From positions 12,423,726 to 12,487,725 of the forward strand of contig NC_063448.1 of NCBI RefSeq assembly GCF_020379485.1: a stretch of 64,000 bases of DNA, given 5' to 3'. Of this stretch, positions 11,815-22,501 are shown one piece after another (positions within the stretch are counted from its first letter, which is position 1; every line of letters starts with the position of its first letter). The DNA comes from Brassica napus (taxonomy: Eukaryota; Streptophyta; Magnoliopsida; Brassicales; Brassicaceae). The notes under the pieces are model-generated. The model made no database searches, was not told where the DNA came from, and saw only the letters and a list, made by a program, of their open reading frames with translations. The position numbers and the translations under genes are program-made.

Positions 11815-12704
11815 CTAGATAAAGTTTTCCTGTCTGATGACGCCAGCTTCAAAGATACCATCTGATCGGAAGTTAGGAGAGAATAGCCGCGGATCAACTG
11901 GTCCTGGGAGGCTAAAGGACAGCCTGAACGGTCCAGGCGGACACAGCTTCCGGATATTCATCTTGAAAACCCGAGAATGCCTTTTGATCGTTTTGCATCC
12001 TTTCGTAGTTGATCCCTCCAGTATAACCTTTCCATCTGACTCAATCTCACAGCTGAACTCACCTGCGCAAAAACACCAAACCAGTTGATGTGTTCACCAC
12101 TTAGACCAGATGAGACATATGGAAGAAGGTAGATGGGTCGCAAGGGATGAAAATAGTACCGGAGTCTTTGCAGACACCGGGCAAAGCAACCTGCAAGAAG
12201 TAAGCAGATTTATTGACACCAATGTCGACAACACCAATGGATGGTCCTAAAGTTACTTTACTTGCGGTTCCGGTGGTTGTAACCACCGGTTCTGCATCAC
12301 ATTCCTTCATTCCTGGAGGAACGCATACAAGTGACAGACTGGTGGATTCATCTGTTCTGTCTCTTTCCATAAGAGAAGCCGCTGATGAGTCCTTGAACCG
12401 TCTTTTCTTTTAAGATCTCCCGAGATCTTTCTGGGGTTTTACTGATGATGATTCCGCAAGAAGCATGAGCAGCATCGGTTTCTTCTTCATCATATTTCTT
12501 TCTCTTGCATGTGTCTGGAGGCTCTGCATATGAGTTACAGTCTTGGTAAGAGACAAGTCCAGTGGACGTTTCTTCTCTTGAACACTCCTGCTCATCCTTC
12601 TCCTTTCTTTGTGGTATGTCCAATGAGATTCCTTCTGGGGCTTTACTGATCAGACAAACAGCAGCAACTGCTTCCTCCTCATTCTTTCTTTTGCACGGAC
12701 TCAT
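11815..12704 (-). pseudogene. IDM3: IDM2/IDM3-type alpha-crystallin (HSP20-like) protein with a 1-base frameshift
   Basis: Two exons: 12160-12704 and 11815-12062, with a 97-bp intron (GTACTATTTT...TTTTTGCGCAG). The N-terminal half is charged, with a duplicated Cys-Lys-Arg-Lys motif (CKRKNEEE and CKRKKYDEEE). The C-terminal half is an HSP20-like fold: GPSIGVVDIGVNKSAYFLQV, ALPGVCKDSGEFSCEIESDG, then LCPPGPFRLSFSLPGPVDPR and LFSPNFRSDGIFEAGV before the stop. This pattern is that of Arabidopsis IDM2/IDM3, members of the MBD7-IDM complex that recruits ROS1 DNA demethylase. A fourth A in the run at 12408-12411 shifts the frame; removing one base gives a single 263-residue protein. Position next to the RRM gene fits the IDM3 locus. 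It could be a sequencing or assembly error rather than a true lesion. Confidence 0.72.
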
Positions 12705-13203
12705 GTTTCCCTCTGGCTCGTTTTAGAAACGCACCAAGATGAGTAATTATTGACTGACTATATATAAAATGAACCTGCATTGCACAAAGACACATACGGG
12801 AAGCATACGGACATGCAAATATATATATATATATATATGAAACAGATAAATTGAGAGTCTCTCTAAAAAATTGCCCACATAACTAAACTCTAAACCACAT
12901 GTGAAATTGGAAATTCCGCAAATTTCAAAACCATAGATTTTCAGAAACTAAAAAGCAACTTTGTAAATGAAAATGAGAAGGAGATCCAAAAACTTACATA
13001 GAGAAAATAATCAGCTGTGATGAGTTTAACTTAGGAGGAACCGACGAAGGGAGGAGCAGAACAGAGATTTTCATTTCCGCAACAATAAAAAGCGAAATAA
13101 ATGCAAAAGAGGATTGATTGGCCTTTGCATGTTTACACGTGGGTCCCGCAATTAACTGCAGTTTGAGTTTGGAGTCGTCGCTTTTTATCACCTGAGCGCA
13201 TAA
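12705..13203. promoter_or_regulatory. 5' untranslated and promoter region of the IDM3-like gene
   Basis: On the minus strand a likely 5'-UTR splice donor, TCTCTATGTAAGTTTTTGG, lies near 12998, so a leader intron may run from there to just before the ATG at 12704. A TA microsatellite is at about 12821-12838. No independent gene is seen; the 72-codon open frame at 12994-13212 has no recognisable domain. Confidence 0.4.
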
Positions 13204-13674
13204 AAGCATCATTAACCCGGTCTCTTAGCCTTAACTCATGATTTGACATTTTTTTTTTTATTTACACTTTTTGGTTAAGAAACGGTTCTTAGAGCATCAT
13301 TAACCCCAAGAGCCAAATTTGAGCTCTTAATGATTTTTTAGTAATTAATGATAGTTAAGAGTTTGTACTTAAGAGACAACATATTTTTTTAGTTTCAATG
13401 GTAAGTTCTTAATTTGGGGTTCTTAAGAAAAAAATTTATTAAACTTAAATATTTTAAAGATTAATTTTATTTATTAAATAAAACATATTAAAATAAAACA
13501 TTTTTAACATTAATTTAAAACAAAACATTAAAACAAAATAAGTAAAATAAACGACAATAATTTGAAAGAAACATCTGAACTCAGTTGTCTTCATCAGTGT
13601 CCGAATTTAGTCCACATATGTTCAACCAAATCAACTTTCAGTTGTTCATGCATTGGGTTATTATGAATTGTAGT

Positions 13675-14876
13675 TCAAGCATGCATCATATTGGCGATAT
13701 TTGTAGGCATTTCCCTATCAAAATCGAGATCGACATATGAACTTCCGGTGCCTTCTTCTTGTTGCAACTCTGAAAGATTATATTGAGTGTATCCATCTCG
13801 TTCGTCTTCTACTATCATGTTATGGAGTATGATACATGCTCTCATAATCTTCCCAATTTTGACTTTATCCCAAAAAAGTGTCGTGTTTTTAACAATGGCA
13901 AAGCGAGCTTGCAAGACTCCAAAAGCACGCTCGACATCTTTTCGGACAGCTTCTTGTTGTTTAGCAAATAAAACCGATTTCGGGTCTTGTGGTAGTGAAA
14001 TTGTTTGAATAAAAGTAGCCCATTTCGGATAAATACCGTCGGTGAGATAGTAAGCCATGTGATACTCTCCTTCATTGACATAGAAGGTGACTTGCGGAGC
14101 TTGACCATTAATTTTGTCATCAAAAACAGGTGAACAATCAAGCACATTGATATCATTTAAGGTACCTGGAGGTCCCAAAAACGCATGACATATCCATAGA
14201 TCATTCGAAGCAATCGCCTCCAAAACGATTGTTGGTTTTCCCGAGCCACGTGAATATTGCCCTTTCCAAGCGGTGGGACAATTCTTCCACTCTCAATGCA
14301 TACAATCGATGCTTCCTATCATCCCGGAAAATCCACGAGCCTCACCAATATCAAGTAGACGTTAAGATCAGTCGGTGTTGGTCTTCTTAGGTACTCCTCA
14401 CCGAATAAATATATTATGCCTTCCACAAAATGTTCCACACATGACCGAGTAGTAGTTTCACCGAGTCGGAGGTATTCATTAATAGCATCAGCCGCAGTAC
14501 CATATGCCAAGACACGAATTGCTGCTGTACACTTCTGAAGTAGAGAGAGACTATTCCTTCCGAGCGCATCTTGCGTTTGTTGAAAGAATTCAACCTCATT
14601 GGAGAATCGATCAACAATATGCATGAACAATCGCTTGTTCATTCTAAATCGTCGTCGGAAGAAATTTTCAGGATATGTTGGAGTTTCACTGAAATAATCA
14701 TTCCATAAACGAATGTGCCCTTCTTCACGATGTCTTTCGATATAAGCTCATTTTTTTCTTTGTTTCCTAGCTTCTTCTTGATGACGAATGGATAAATTCT
14801 CAAAGGCTTGATTAAAATATTGATCAAAGTAATCATCAAGTGAATCTTCATAATTGTTTTCTGAAGAAGATACCAT
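13675..14876 (-). pseudogene. PIF/Harbinger DDE transposase (HARBI1-like), inactivated
   Basis: Reading from the ATG at 14876: MVSSSENNYEDSLDDYF..., YIERHREEGHIRLWNDYF, FRRRFRMNKRLFMHIVDR, then the DDE_Tnp_4 core with GSIDCMH (first Asp), LTDGIYPKWATF (second Asp) and DVERAFGVLQARFAIVK (Glu), ending MMHA. All three catalytic acids are present. Lesions: an in-frame TGA after KQRKK (about 14747), a 1-base deletion near 14363, and TGA in place of the Trp codon of the conserved CMHW motif (14293-14295). The enzyme would cut and paste the element into TTA/TAA targets together with its Myb-like partner. Confidence 0.87.
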
Positions 14877-14879
14877 GTT

Positions 14880-15060
14880 TGTGATTTGGTTTGGTTAGGA
14901 GAGGGAATGTAATTTGGGTTTGATCTTGGTTTGGTAAGAAGAGAGAATGTGATTTGGGTTTGTGATTTCGTTTGGTAAGAATACGAGAAGAGGGAATATA
15001 AGAGTTGATTTGTGATTTGGTTTGGTCAGAATACGGGAAGAGGGAATATAAGTTTGAAGG
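14880..15060. repeat. Minisatellite, about 50-60 bp unit
   Basis: Three to four imperfect copies of a unit with gatttggtttggt(a/c)aga(a)...gagggaat, just upstream of the transposase ATG. An 83-codon open frame through it (14848-15099) is repeat-encoded and probably not a protein. Confidence 0.7.
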
Positions 15061-15189
15061 CTGCTTGGTTTGCACGGGAACGAGAGAAAGAGAGAACAAA
15101 GCTTTGTTGCTTGGTTTGGTTGTGATATGTGAACGAGAGAGTGAGAGATGCTTGAAGGCTTTATACTACTTGAAATCTACTTTCATACA

Positions 15190-15412
15190 AAGACAACAAA
15201 GACAGTCACGAGAACTACAAAGAGAGCAAAGACAAAGTACAAAAGTCCTTACAAGTCCATGTGACATAAGAAACAAAGACATGTGAAACAAAGACAATGC
15301 AGAAACAAAGACAATGCATAGACATGTAAAACAAAGACAATGCACAAACAAAGACAAAGACAGTCATGGACTCAGTACAAAAAAGCAGATGCATGTGAGA
15401 CAAAGACGGTCA
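15190..15412. repeat. acaaagac-rich tandem repeat
   Basis: Repeated (g/a)aaacaaagacaatgca and catgtgaaacaaagac blocks between the two Harbinger genes. It gives spurious open frames in several phases. Confidence 0.75.
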
Positions 15413-15775
15413 CGGACTCCTTTTACCATCACCCGTAGAGGATTGTCCTTCTTCTAGCTTGATTCCCGGCTTCAACACGTTGAACCTCTCCTCTCTCAGC
15501 TTCTTCTCTTCCTCATGCATCTTTTGCACCATCCTTCTTAATTCAGGTGCAATGTCATCTTCTTCTTCCTCCACCCTAATCAAGTAGCCCATATTTCTCT
15601 TGTATTCATCGCTTGATAACTCCACCATATCTTTTTCTTCTTCATCTGATATCTCCACCACTTCTGCTTCAGTTGGTGGGATATCCTCAACATCATCGTC
15701 TGTATCTTCTCGTGGGAGAGGTGGTATGATGCCTCCTGCTGAGAGGCCACAAACAATTGGTTTTCTTGCCTCCAT
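15410..15775 (-). CDS. Short acidic open frame inside the Harbinger element
   Basis: A 121-codon open frame starting MEARKPIVCGLSAGGIIPPL, rich in Asp and Glu, with VVEISDEEEKDMVELSSDEY and a Lys/Glu-rich tail (RRMVQKMHEEEKKLREE) that could form a short helix. I recognise no domain. It is preceded by a possible splice acceptor (TTTTCAG near 15801), so it may be a 3' exon. It could be a third Harbinger product, a captured host exon or chance; its uninterrupted length and strongly biased composition are the only support. Confidence 0.3.
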   Translation of the reverse strand: MEARKPIVCGLSAGGIIPPLPREDTDDDVEDIPPTEAEVVEISDEEEKDMVELSSDEYKRNMGYLIRVEEEEDDIAPELRRMVQKMHEEEKKLREERFNVLKPGIKLEEGQSSTGDGKRSP

Positions 15776-15971
15776 TTCTGTATGTGTGTGACTTGTTCCC
15801 CTGAAAAGCCAAAAAACATAAACGGATGAGAAAAGACAATACATATATAACACATCAATTTAGTAACACATCAACTTATATAAGACAATACATATATAAC
15901 ACATCAATTTCACAGCAACATTGATAACATTGACTAGAAAGATCTTACATAAAAACATTTAACTTAAAGGA

Positions 15972-16920
15972 TTACATTGATAACATTTCAGTAATTAGTT
16001 TGTTCTTAAGAGCCACTTCTAATTCAGTAAGTGGCTCTGTTCTCGCAAGCAAACTGTCAAGCAGTTTGGACTTGTTAACATTATCCTTCATATTCAGTAA
16101 CTGAGTCTGTTCTTGCAAGTCCTTCTGCTTGAGCTCCCACATTTGTTGAAACCCTTGCAGAATCTTCTCTTCTTCTCCCACTGATATTTTACCCTTGTTG
16201 GCTTTTGCTGCCTTAACGCCAATAGGCCTAGCTGTTGAAGAATCCTCTCCATTGACACTCGGCATAGATGCTGATGACTGAAAAGATTGTTGTTCCCCCA
16301 CCCTCTTTCTTTTTGCACCAGAGCTTTGTTGACTACTTCCATATGTCCCACACCATTTCTGATCATTCATAAGCTCCCGCCAGACATGCTCCAATGTGAA
16401 CTTAACCGTGTAATCGTTGAAGAAAATTTCATGTGCAGCCTTCAAAACATCATCTTCATTCTGGCCACTGCTCTTCTGTTTGGATGCAGCGTCATATGAC
16501 CCCACAAACTTGCAGACACCTTCATTTATCTTTCCCCACCTTTGCCTACAGTGGTTTGGCTCTCTCTTAGTGAAACCAACCACCTTCGGACTTGCATTAT
16601 AATAAGAGGCAATCCTCTTCCAAAACGTTCCTGCCATTTGCTCATTCCCAACTACTGGATCCTTGGAGGTGTTCAGCCATGAACTGATGAGGACCAGGTC
16701 TTCAGTTGTTGACCACTTACACCTTTGCTTACGCTCCTCACCAGTTTGTGCACGTGAAGAAAATCCTCCAACGGCTGGTAGGTGAAAAACTCAGTAACTG
16801 AGATGGGTTTTCATTGGCTGGACTAGGTGAAAAACTCAGTAACTGAGATGGGTTTTCATTGTTAGGTACTTGACTATTTAGTAAGTTTAAAAAGCTAGAA
16901 GATTGCCTTTGAGAATCCAT
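15972..16920 (-). pseudogene. Harbinger accessory protein, Myb/SANT-like with NAM-associated C-terminal domain
   Basis: The start MDSQRQSSSFLNLLNSQ is the usual opening of these plant Harbinger ORF proteins (often mislabelled glutathione S-transferase T3-like). After a frameshift near 16785 the frame continues CKWSTTEDLVLISSWLNTS, MAGTFWKRIASYYNASPK and PNHCRQRWGKINEGVCKFVG (the trihelix Myb-like domain), then a Ser/Lys-rich linker with AKRKRVGEQQSF and a C-terminal helix ending LITEMLSM. Family knowledge: the Myb-like protein binds the element ends and brings in the transposase. A tandem duplication at 16783-16862 sits next to the frameshift and is probably its cause. Confidence 0.8.
16783..16862. 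repeat. Tandem duplication of about 42 bases in the accessory gene
   Basis: gtgaaaaactcagtaactga... occurs twice in a row; it doubles the segment NENPSQLLSFSP in the translated product. Confidence 0.9.
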
Positions 16921-17953
16921 AGAGAGGAGAATGATGAAGAACGATGAAGGAAATGATAAGAAAGTGAAGGAGGAATTTCTGTTTATAGATGGCAGAGAAG
17001 GAAGAGAAGAAAGGAAGTTTCAGATGCATTGATGACAACCAACAAACAAGTTCACATTTATCTACGACATTCACTTCTAGCTAGATGGCAGAGAAGAAAC
17101 GAGTTGACATTTATCTACAAAATACACTTCTATTAATCACACAACCAATTTCTACCTAGCCATCACTTCTGTTTATCACACAACCATTTTCTAACTCAAA
17201 CCAACACATTTATTACACTCGATTCAATTCAAACCCGAACCTAAATCAATTAGTTTCCAGAACCAAAAGACAGAGTAACACTAACCTTAATTGTGCTCTG
17301 AAACTTTGGTCGATGAACCTTGATCCTGCTATCTGTAAACAGAAAGACAGAAACAAAAAATATTTCAGAAACCACAAAGCCAAACAATAAACAAATCAAG
17401 CATAATCAATCTATTACATAGCATTAACCATTCCTGATTCGTCAGTCTTAATTGAAACAAACTTATTCAAACAAAATGTTCTTCATCCATCAATCTTAAA
17501 ACAGAACATACCGAATCAAAAACATCAGAAACAACAATCAAAATCTTCGAATCAACAGAGCATACAAATTTTAAATCAATCACATGCAAAATCAACAGAA
17601 GAACTGCTTTACCTTTCGATTTGAGATGAGCCACCGAGTGATATCTTGGAGGAGAAGACCCACCGAGAGACATAACCAACAAACTACAAAGAAAAACAAC
17701 CGATCATACCAAGAAGATGCATAATCTAAGACATGCATAACCAATAACAGAACAACCGCTTACCTTTCGATTTGAGGAGAGGAACCGAGAGAGAGCTCCG
17801 TCGCCTCGAGGAGAACCAGCGAGAGAGAGGTCGCCGACGGGAGCCACCGAACGAGACGTCGCCGATGCAATCCACCGAACGAGACGGCGCCGACGAGAGC
17901 CACCGAAGGAGAACCGAATCGCCTTTCGCCGAGAGAGATTTCGAGAGAGCTTT

Positions 17954-17984
<31 letters not shown>

Positions 17985-18153
17985 ACGCGTTCGTAACCGA
18001 AGAGAGAGCGTCTCTACGCTTGACGCGTGGCAACGAAGAGGCGGGCCTTCTACGCCTTACGGAAAAGGCGAGTCTATGCTTTTCTTCTTTTTTTATTAAT
18101 TTTTTTTTAATTTTCCTTAAGAGGCGTCATTAAAGCTTGCGTTAATGATGGTC
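16921..18153. other. Harbinger 5' region with GA tract
   Basis: Leader and promoter of the accessory gene, then a segment with a (GA)n run at about 17949-17981. A 109-codon minus frame at 17704-18033 is driven by this repeat; I do not call it a gene. Confidence 0.5.
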
Positions 18154-18273
18154 TTCTATCTCTTATTTAAGAGACGGTTCTTAGCTTTTCTTAGTTAAAT
18201 CTAAGAAAATATAAGAACCGTCTCTTAGCTGAAGTTAAAAATCTTAGTTAAGAAACTGGAATTAATCATGGTG

Positions 18274-19845
18274 TAAGAGCATTATTAGTGGTGAGATACC
18301 ATAAAAAAATTCTCGTATAATGTTTGGACAATAACAGAAATGATGGGCATTAATAAATTGACAGCAAGAAAATAAGTTTCGTCCCACGTACATATAGTCC
18401 CTTGAAGAAGAGACGTCTCTCTCTCTTTCCTTCCTGTTTTGTATTCTTTTTATTTTTTTACTAGGTATTTTGCCTGCACATGCGGACATAATCATCTTAC
18501 GAATACTTATTATGTTATGTCTTATTAATTCAAAAATCAGCATTATAAAACTCTAATTGGTGAACATGTTGAAGGAAAAAAATTATGGTGAATTCTTTGT
18601 TCCTCAAAATTTATACCCGTTATGTTAAAATTTTAGTCAAATTATTGAAAGGTAAATCCCACTTTTTTCTTCTAAATTCCCCATGGAGAAATGAATTTAT
18701 AAGAAAAAAATTTCCTATGCAATTTTGATAAGGAACAAATTCATTTTTTTTTTTTATTTTTTCAATTCCTCAAATGAAATTTTATTTTTTATTTTTTTCA
18801 TTTTTTTCATTCTTCTAGTGGTCACCAACTGAACCTATAGTGTTTCACGGATTAAACTTAAACTGCTTTAAAGTAAAAGCAATAAAATTTGTTTCGAACT
18901 CAGTCACAAGTTAAGTTATTTTATGATTTTAAATAGTTAAATCAAACATCAAATTATTTATATATGTCAAAAAAAATTCATCAAACTATGTACTTATTAT
19001 TGTGTTAAAAGTTTTAAAACACTCGTATATTAGAAATAGTTTAGAAAATATCTTTATATAAATATTTTTGTTTGACTAATATTTAATTATAAATTTTTTT
19101 ATATCTTATTTTTTTAACTTTATAATAAAAAATATTGTTTTCAGATAGCAAAACAGTATATATAAGAATTCTCTTTATTTTTAAATATATTTTCACAATT
19201 TTATTATATTAGTTTATAATTAATTATTTAATATAACATATAAATTTAATATTATTAAAATAAAATGTGTGTTTTATTATATATAAAATTCATTACGGGT
19301 TTTGTGAAAATTAGTAAATACTCAGTTAAAAACTAATAATAAATCAGTGACCTATATAAAAGTTTAAAACCTAATAAAATATGACAAATAAGAAAATAAG
19401 GATTTTAATATAACATATAGATTTAAATATTATTAAATCAAAATTCGTTTTTAATTATATATAAAATTAATTACAGATATTTTTTAAATTAATAAATTAG
19501 TTATTCAACTAAAAATTATTAATAAATCAATGACTAAGCTAAAACCTAATAAAAATATGACAAATAAGCAAAATTGACTAAAATCATGGAAAATATGATA
19601 CATAAGCAAAATAAAAATAATTATATATTTAATTACATATTTTATAGTTATATTATTTAAATTAATAAATTATGGACTCAACTAAAAACTACTAATAAAT
19701 TAATAACTCAGCTTAAACTTAATTAAAACATGACAAATAACCAAAATTACTTAAAATCATAGAAATCATGACAAATAAGCTAAATCACTTTATAAATAAT
19801 AGTATAGGTTGTTTAGAAACGTTTTGAAAAACTGTTGATGTGCTC
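18274..19845. repeat. AT-rich intergenic DNA with three diverged copies of a roughly 190-bp unit
   Basis: Segments beginning near 19222, 19405 and 19600 share taatataacatat-atttaa, ttatatataaaatt(c/a)attac, aaataaa(t)ta..ctcaact(a)aaaac, and aatatgacaaataagcaaaat. They look like old tandem or dispersed copies of an unclassified repeat. No gene seen. Confidence 0.5.
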
Positions 19846-19848
19846 TAA

Positions 19849-20056
19849 GAGCATGATTATTGGAGGTTCTTAGAGTGAAGTTCTTAGCGGAATATAAGAA
19901 CCCGTCTCTTAACTTTTAACTAAAAAAGTTAAGAACCGGCTCTTAAAACTCTTATTTAAGAACCCGTTCTTAGCTTTTTTTAGTTAAAAGTTAAGAGACG
20001 GGTTCTTATATTCCGCTAAGAACCCCCATCATAAGAACCTCCCAATAATCATGCTC
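19849..20056. mobile_element. Tourist-like foldback MITE
   Basis: GAGCATGATTATTGG at the left and its inverse CCAATAATCATGCTC at the right, flanked by TAA duplications (19846-19848 and 20057-20059). The 208 bp are nearly one palindrome: the gttcttagcggaatataagaacccg block of the left arm reappears inverted on the right. It belongs to the same family as the split MITE at 13204-18273. Confidence 0.9.
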
Positions 20057-20206
20057 TAAATATCGGGGTCTCTAACCCCGTTTCTTAAGCTAATTTCGGT
20101 TAAAAAAAAAACATAATTACACAAGAGCCGTGTCTTAATTAGGGTCAAGAAGAGTCGACTCTTTTATTGACACGTGTAGGCGTTTGTATGGACAGAGGAG
20201 AGAGAG

Positions 20207-21283
20207 ATGCAGAAACGAGAGTTTGCGAAATCCGGCGGTCAGTCGGGTGGATCTTCGGCTCCGCCAGCGAAGAGAGACCGTCCCTTTGGTAGTACGAGTG
20301 CAGCTGCAGCTGCTGCGGCGGCGGCGGCGGAAACGATGTCTCCGTCAGCTCTACTCGGTCCTTCTCTTCTTGTTCACAATTCCTTCGTTGGTAAGCTCCC
20401 AAATGACCAATCTTTATATTCCAATACATAATGCTCTTGTAAGTTTATCTCTCTCGCTGATTTGAAAGAAAAAATTGAGTCAAGATCTTTTTTTTTTTTG
20501 GAATGTGTGAGGAGCTAAAGATGATTGATTCCTTTACGCGGATTTTGATTTTTGTAGAGCAGAACAACAAGAGAATAGTGCTGGCTTACAAAGTGGTCTG
20601 AAGAGCGAGGTGACATGGGCGTTGAACACACTTACACTGCTCTCCTTCAAAGAAAGAGATGATATTCGTAGAGATTTCACTCCTCTTGCTAAGATCCCTG
20701 GCTTACTTGACGCCCTTCTCTTAATCGTGAGTTTTGTGTACTTACTTACTTAGTGTGGAGATTGTGCTTTCCTCTCTGCTCCTTAACCAATATATGGTTA
20801 AAATTTGGCAGATTGATGATTGGCGTGACATAGCTCTTCCTAAGGATCTGACCAGAGGAACTAAGGTCAGGTCTTTTGGTGTGAATTCTTCAGTTACAGG
20901 ATTAGGCACTGAGTATGATGCTCTTGCCTCTATTCATACAGCCTGGTGAGTGAGCCTATATGATCTTTCCTTTTGAAGTTATCTATGCTTGTGTATTTGG
21001 AAACTAAGTACGGTTTCATATTCGCGTGGCAGATCCGGAGTTGGCTCTGCAGCTGGTGAGGTGTTAGGGAAAAAGAACAAACATCAGTCATCTCAGTGGT
21101 GGAATGAAGAGGATGGTTTGTTTAATCTAGATGTTGAAGGCAGAGCAGAGAAGCAGCTTTGCGCCGTTGCTGCATCTAACGTCATTTGCAACTTCTCCTT
21201 CATGCCTGATAATGAGGTTGTAATGGCTCAGCATCGCCATTGCTTGGAAACTGTTTACCAGTGCATTAACGATCATATGACCG
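20207..21283 (+). pseudogene. LFR: LFR (LEAF AND FLOWER RELATED), truncated and frameshifted copy
   Basis: Four exons (about 20207-20390, 20558-20726, 20812-20945, 21033-21283) encode the N-terminal half of the plant ARID1/BAF250-like armadillo protein LFR: MQKREFAKSGGQSGGSSAPP, an Ala run, AETMSPSALLGPSLLVHNSF, SEVTWALNTLTLLSF, IDDWRDIALPKDLTRGTK, QSSQWWNEEDGLFNLD, NEVVMAQHRHCLETVYQC. LFR is a subunit of plant SWI/SNF remodelling complexes. Exon 2 lacks one T at about 20586, so the frame ends at once; a further break lies at the exon 3/4 junction, and the armadillo-rich C-terminal half is absent after HDHMT-like NDHMT. Introns are retained, so this is a DNA-level duplicate, not a retrocopy. 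The real LFR should be elsewhere. Confidence 0.85.
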
Positions 21284-21369
21284 GTAAGGAGAAGTACTGT
21301 GTGTTATTACCTCACATTCGCCTCTGATAGATTCCTATTTCTTGGCTTTGGCTTAAGAACTTTGCAATA

Positions 21370-21489
21370 GAGCAATTAAATGTTGGAGTTTCTTAACTTT
21401 GTATCTTAAGTCACTTTTTTCTACTTGAAACCATTGCATTATAAAAATAATAAGAACTCCTAATATGGATCTTTGCAATAATCATGCTC
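21370..21489. mobile_element. Possible short Tourist-like MITE remnant
   Basis: gagcaattaaatgttggagtttctta at the left and the inverted caataatcatgctc at the right recall the 208-bp MITE family. No target duplication is visible, so this is weak. It lies about 90 bases after the last LFR exon. Confidence 0.3.
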
Positions 21490-22501
21490 TTTCTCCGTCA
21501 CGTGCCTGTGTAACTGTGTTCTTGTAAACATTTTTGGGCTTTCAAAGAAGTGTGATACGCCCAAATATTTTATATTTTCTAAACAATTTTTATGAAGAAT
21601 TCATGTAGGTCATTTTTCTAACGCACAAGGCAAAATTCCAAAATTATTTACAAAACCCAAAAGCTTCTAACAACAAAAATGGAGTTGATTAAAAACAGAG
21701 GAAATACAGCAGAATATGGGAGTCAAAGACTGAAACAATAAGGAAAGATCCTGAAATAACAATGTTATCAGTATAGAAACTGTACAAACATGGAAAATAA
21801 AAGAGTCCCTGGAGCTAAAATTTATGCACAGACCAGAAGCTAAGTGAGCTGAATCGACAGACGTACTTTTATTTACAATGCAGGGGGGCTCGACTCAAGA
21901 GGACATAGAAAGCTACCTAAACAGTCTTGTTACTAACACTCCTATACCTTTAGAAAGTGTATAGTAAGAAGACTACTTAAAACTACCCAAAGAATCAGAT
22001 TTTGATTCCACCATTCTATATGCATCTGTATTTGTTTTTGTTTTTACTAGTATATAATATATATATATATGCTTTTTATTTGTACACCATGCGTATTTCT
22101 ACCAGTTTCCAGTGTGAAACCATTGGTATATATATATGACGAGGGACTCCAGAAGTACCAACCCTGAAACTTCCATTGTCCTTTACCCTTTTTGACTTCT
22201 TCAGCGAGCAATACTACTTTACTTACGACCTGTAACAACAGTAATGTGGTGAGATCGAACACATTTGCAAGTAATGAAACAAAAAGGAGCATCTGTAAGT
22301 ACCAAGCTTTAACCTTAATATGCAAAAATTAAATAATGCGCAAAGCTTAAACAGGAACCCTGCCACTACCCAGAGTAGCAACTTCTTCCCCTTCTGCAAG
22401 GATTACTAACTACAAAACCGATGAATAACATCAAGGTCTACCATCTCCAAGCCAATTTAAATCGTTAAGATAATCAATACATACTTACGCCCATCTAGCT
22501 T
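21490..22501 (-). other. 3' region of the RRM gene
   Basis: Non-coding sequence downstream of the RRM stop codon. It probably includes the 3' UTR, possibly with a 3'-UTR intron ending before 22230. The 92-codon open frame at 22047-22325 has no domain. Confidence 0.45.

Larger units (their letters stand above)
13292..18153 (-). mobile_element. PIF/Harbinger DNA transposon, two-gene type, decayed
   Basis: A 4.86-kb element with imperfect terminal repeats (GAGCATCATTAACCCCAAG left; inverted GACCATCATTAACGCAAG right) and target duplication TTA (13289-13291), seen as TTC on the right. It carries a DDE transposase gene and a Myb/SANT-like accessory gene, both on the minus strand, the standard pair of plant Harbinger elements. 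Both are frameshifted or stopped. Tandem minisatellites lie between the two genes. Confidence 0.82.
13204..18273. mobile_element. Tourist-like MITE split by a nested Harbinger element
   Basis: Flanking TAA duplications lie at 13201-13203 and 18274-18276. The outer ends read AAGCATCATTAACCCGGTCTC (left) and, inverted, CACCATGATTAATTCCAGTTTC (right). Taking out the inner element leaves 88 + 120 = 208 bases, exactly the length of the related MITE at 19849-20056, and the right half shares with it the ttatttaaga...gttcttagctttt block. This is an inference from ends, length and internal similarity. Confidence 0.65.

Noticed and set aside
12994..13212. 72-codon minus frame upstream of the IDM3-like gene
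   Set aside because: No domain; it overlaps the probable 5' UTR and the MITE boundary.
17704..18033. 109-codon minus frame rich in Arg and Ser
   Set aside because: It is produced by a GA repeat inside the Harbinger element.
22047..22325. 92-codon minus frame with a hydrophobic start
   Set aside because: It lies in the 3' region of the RRM gene and resembles no protein; probably UTR.
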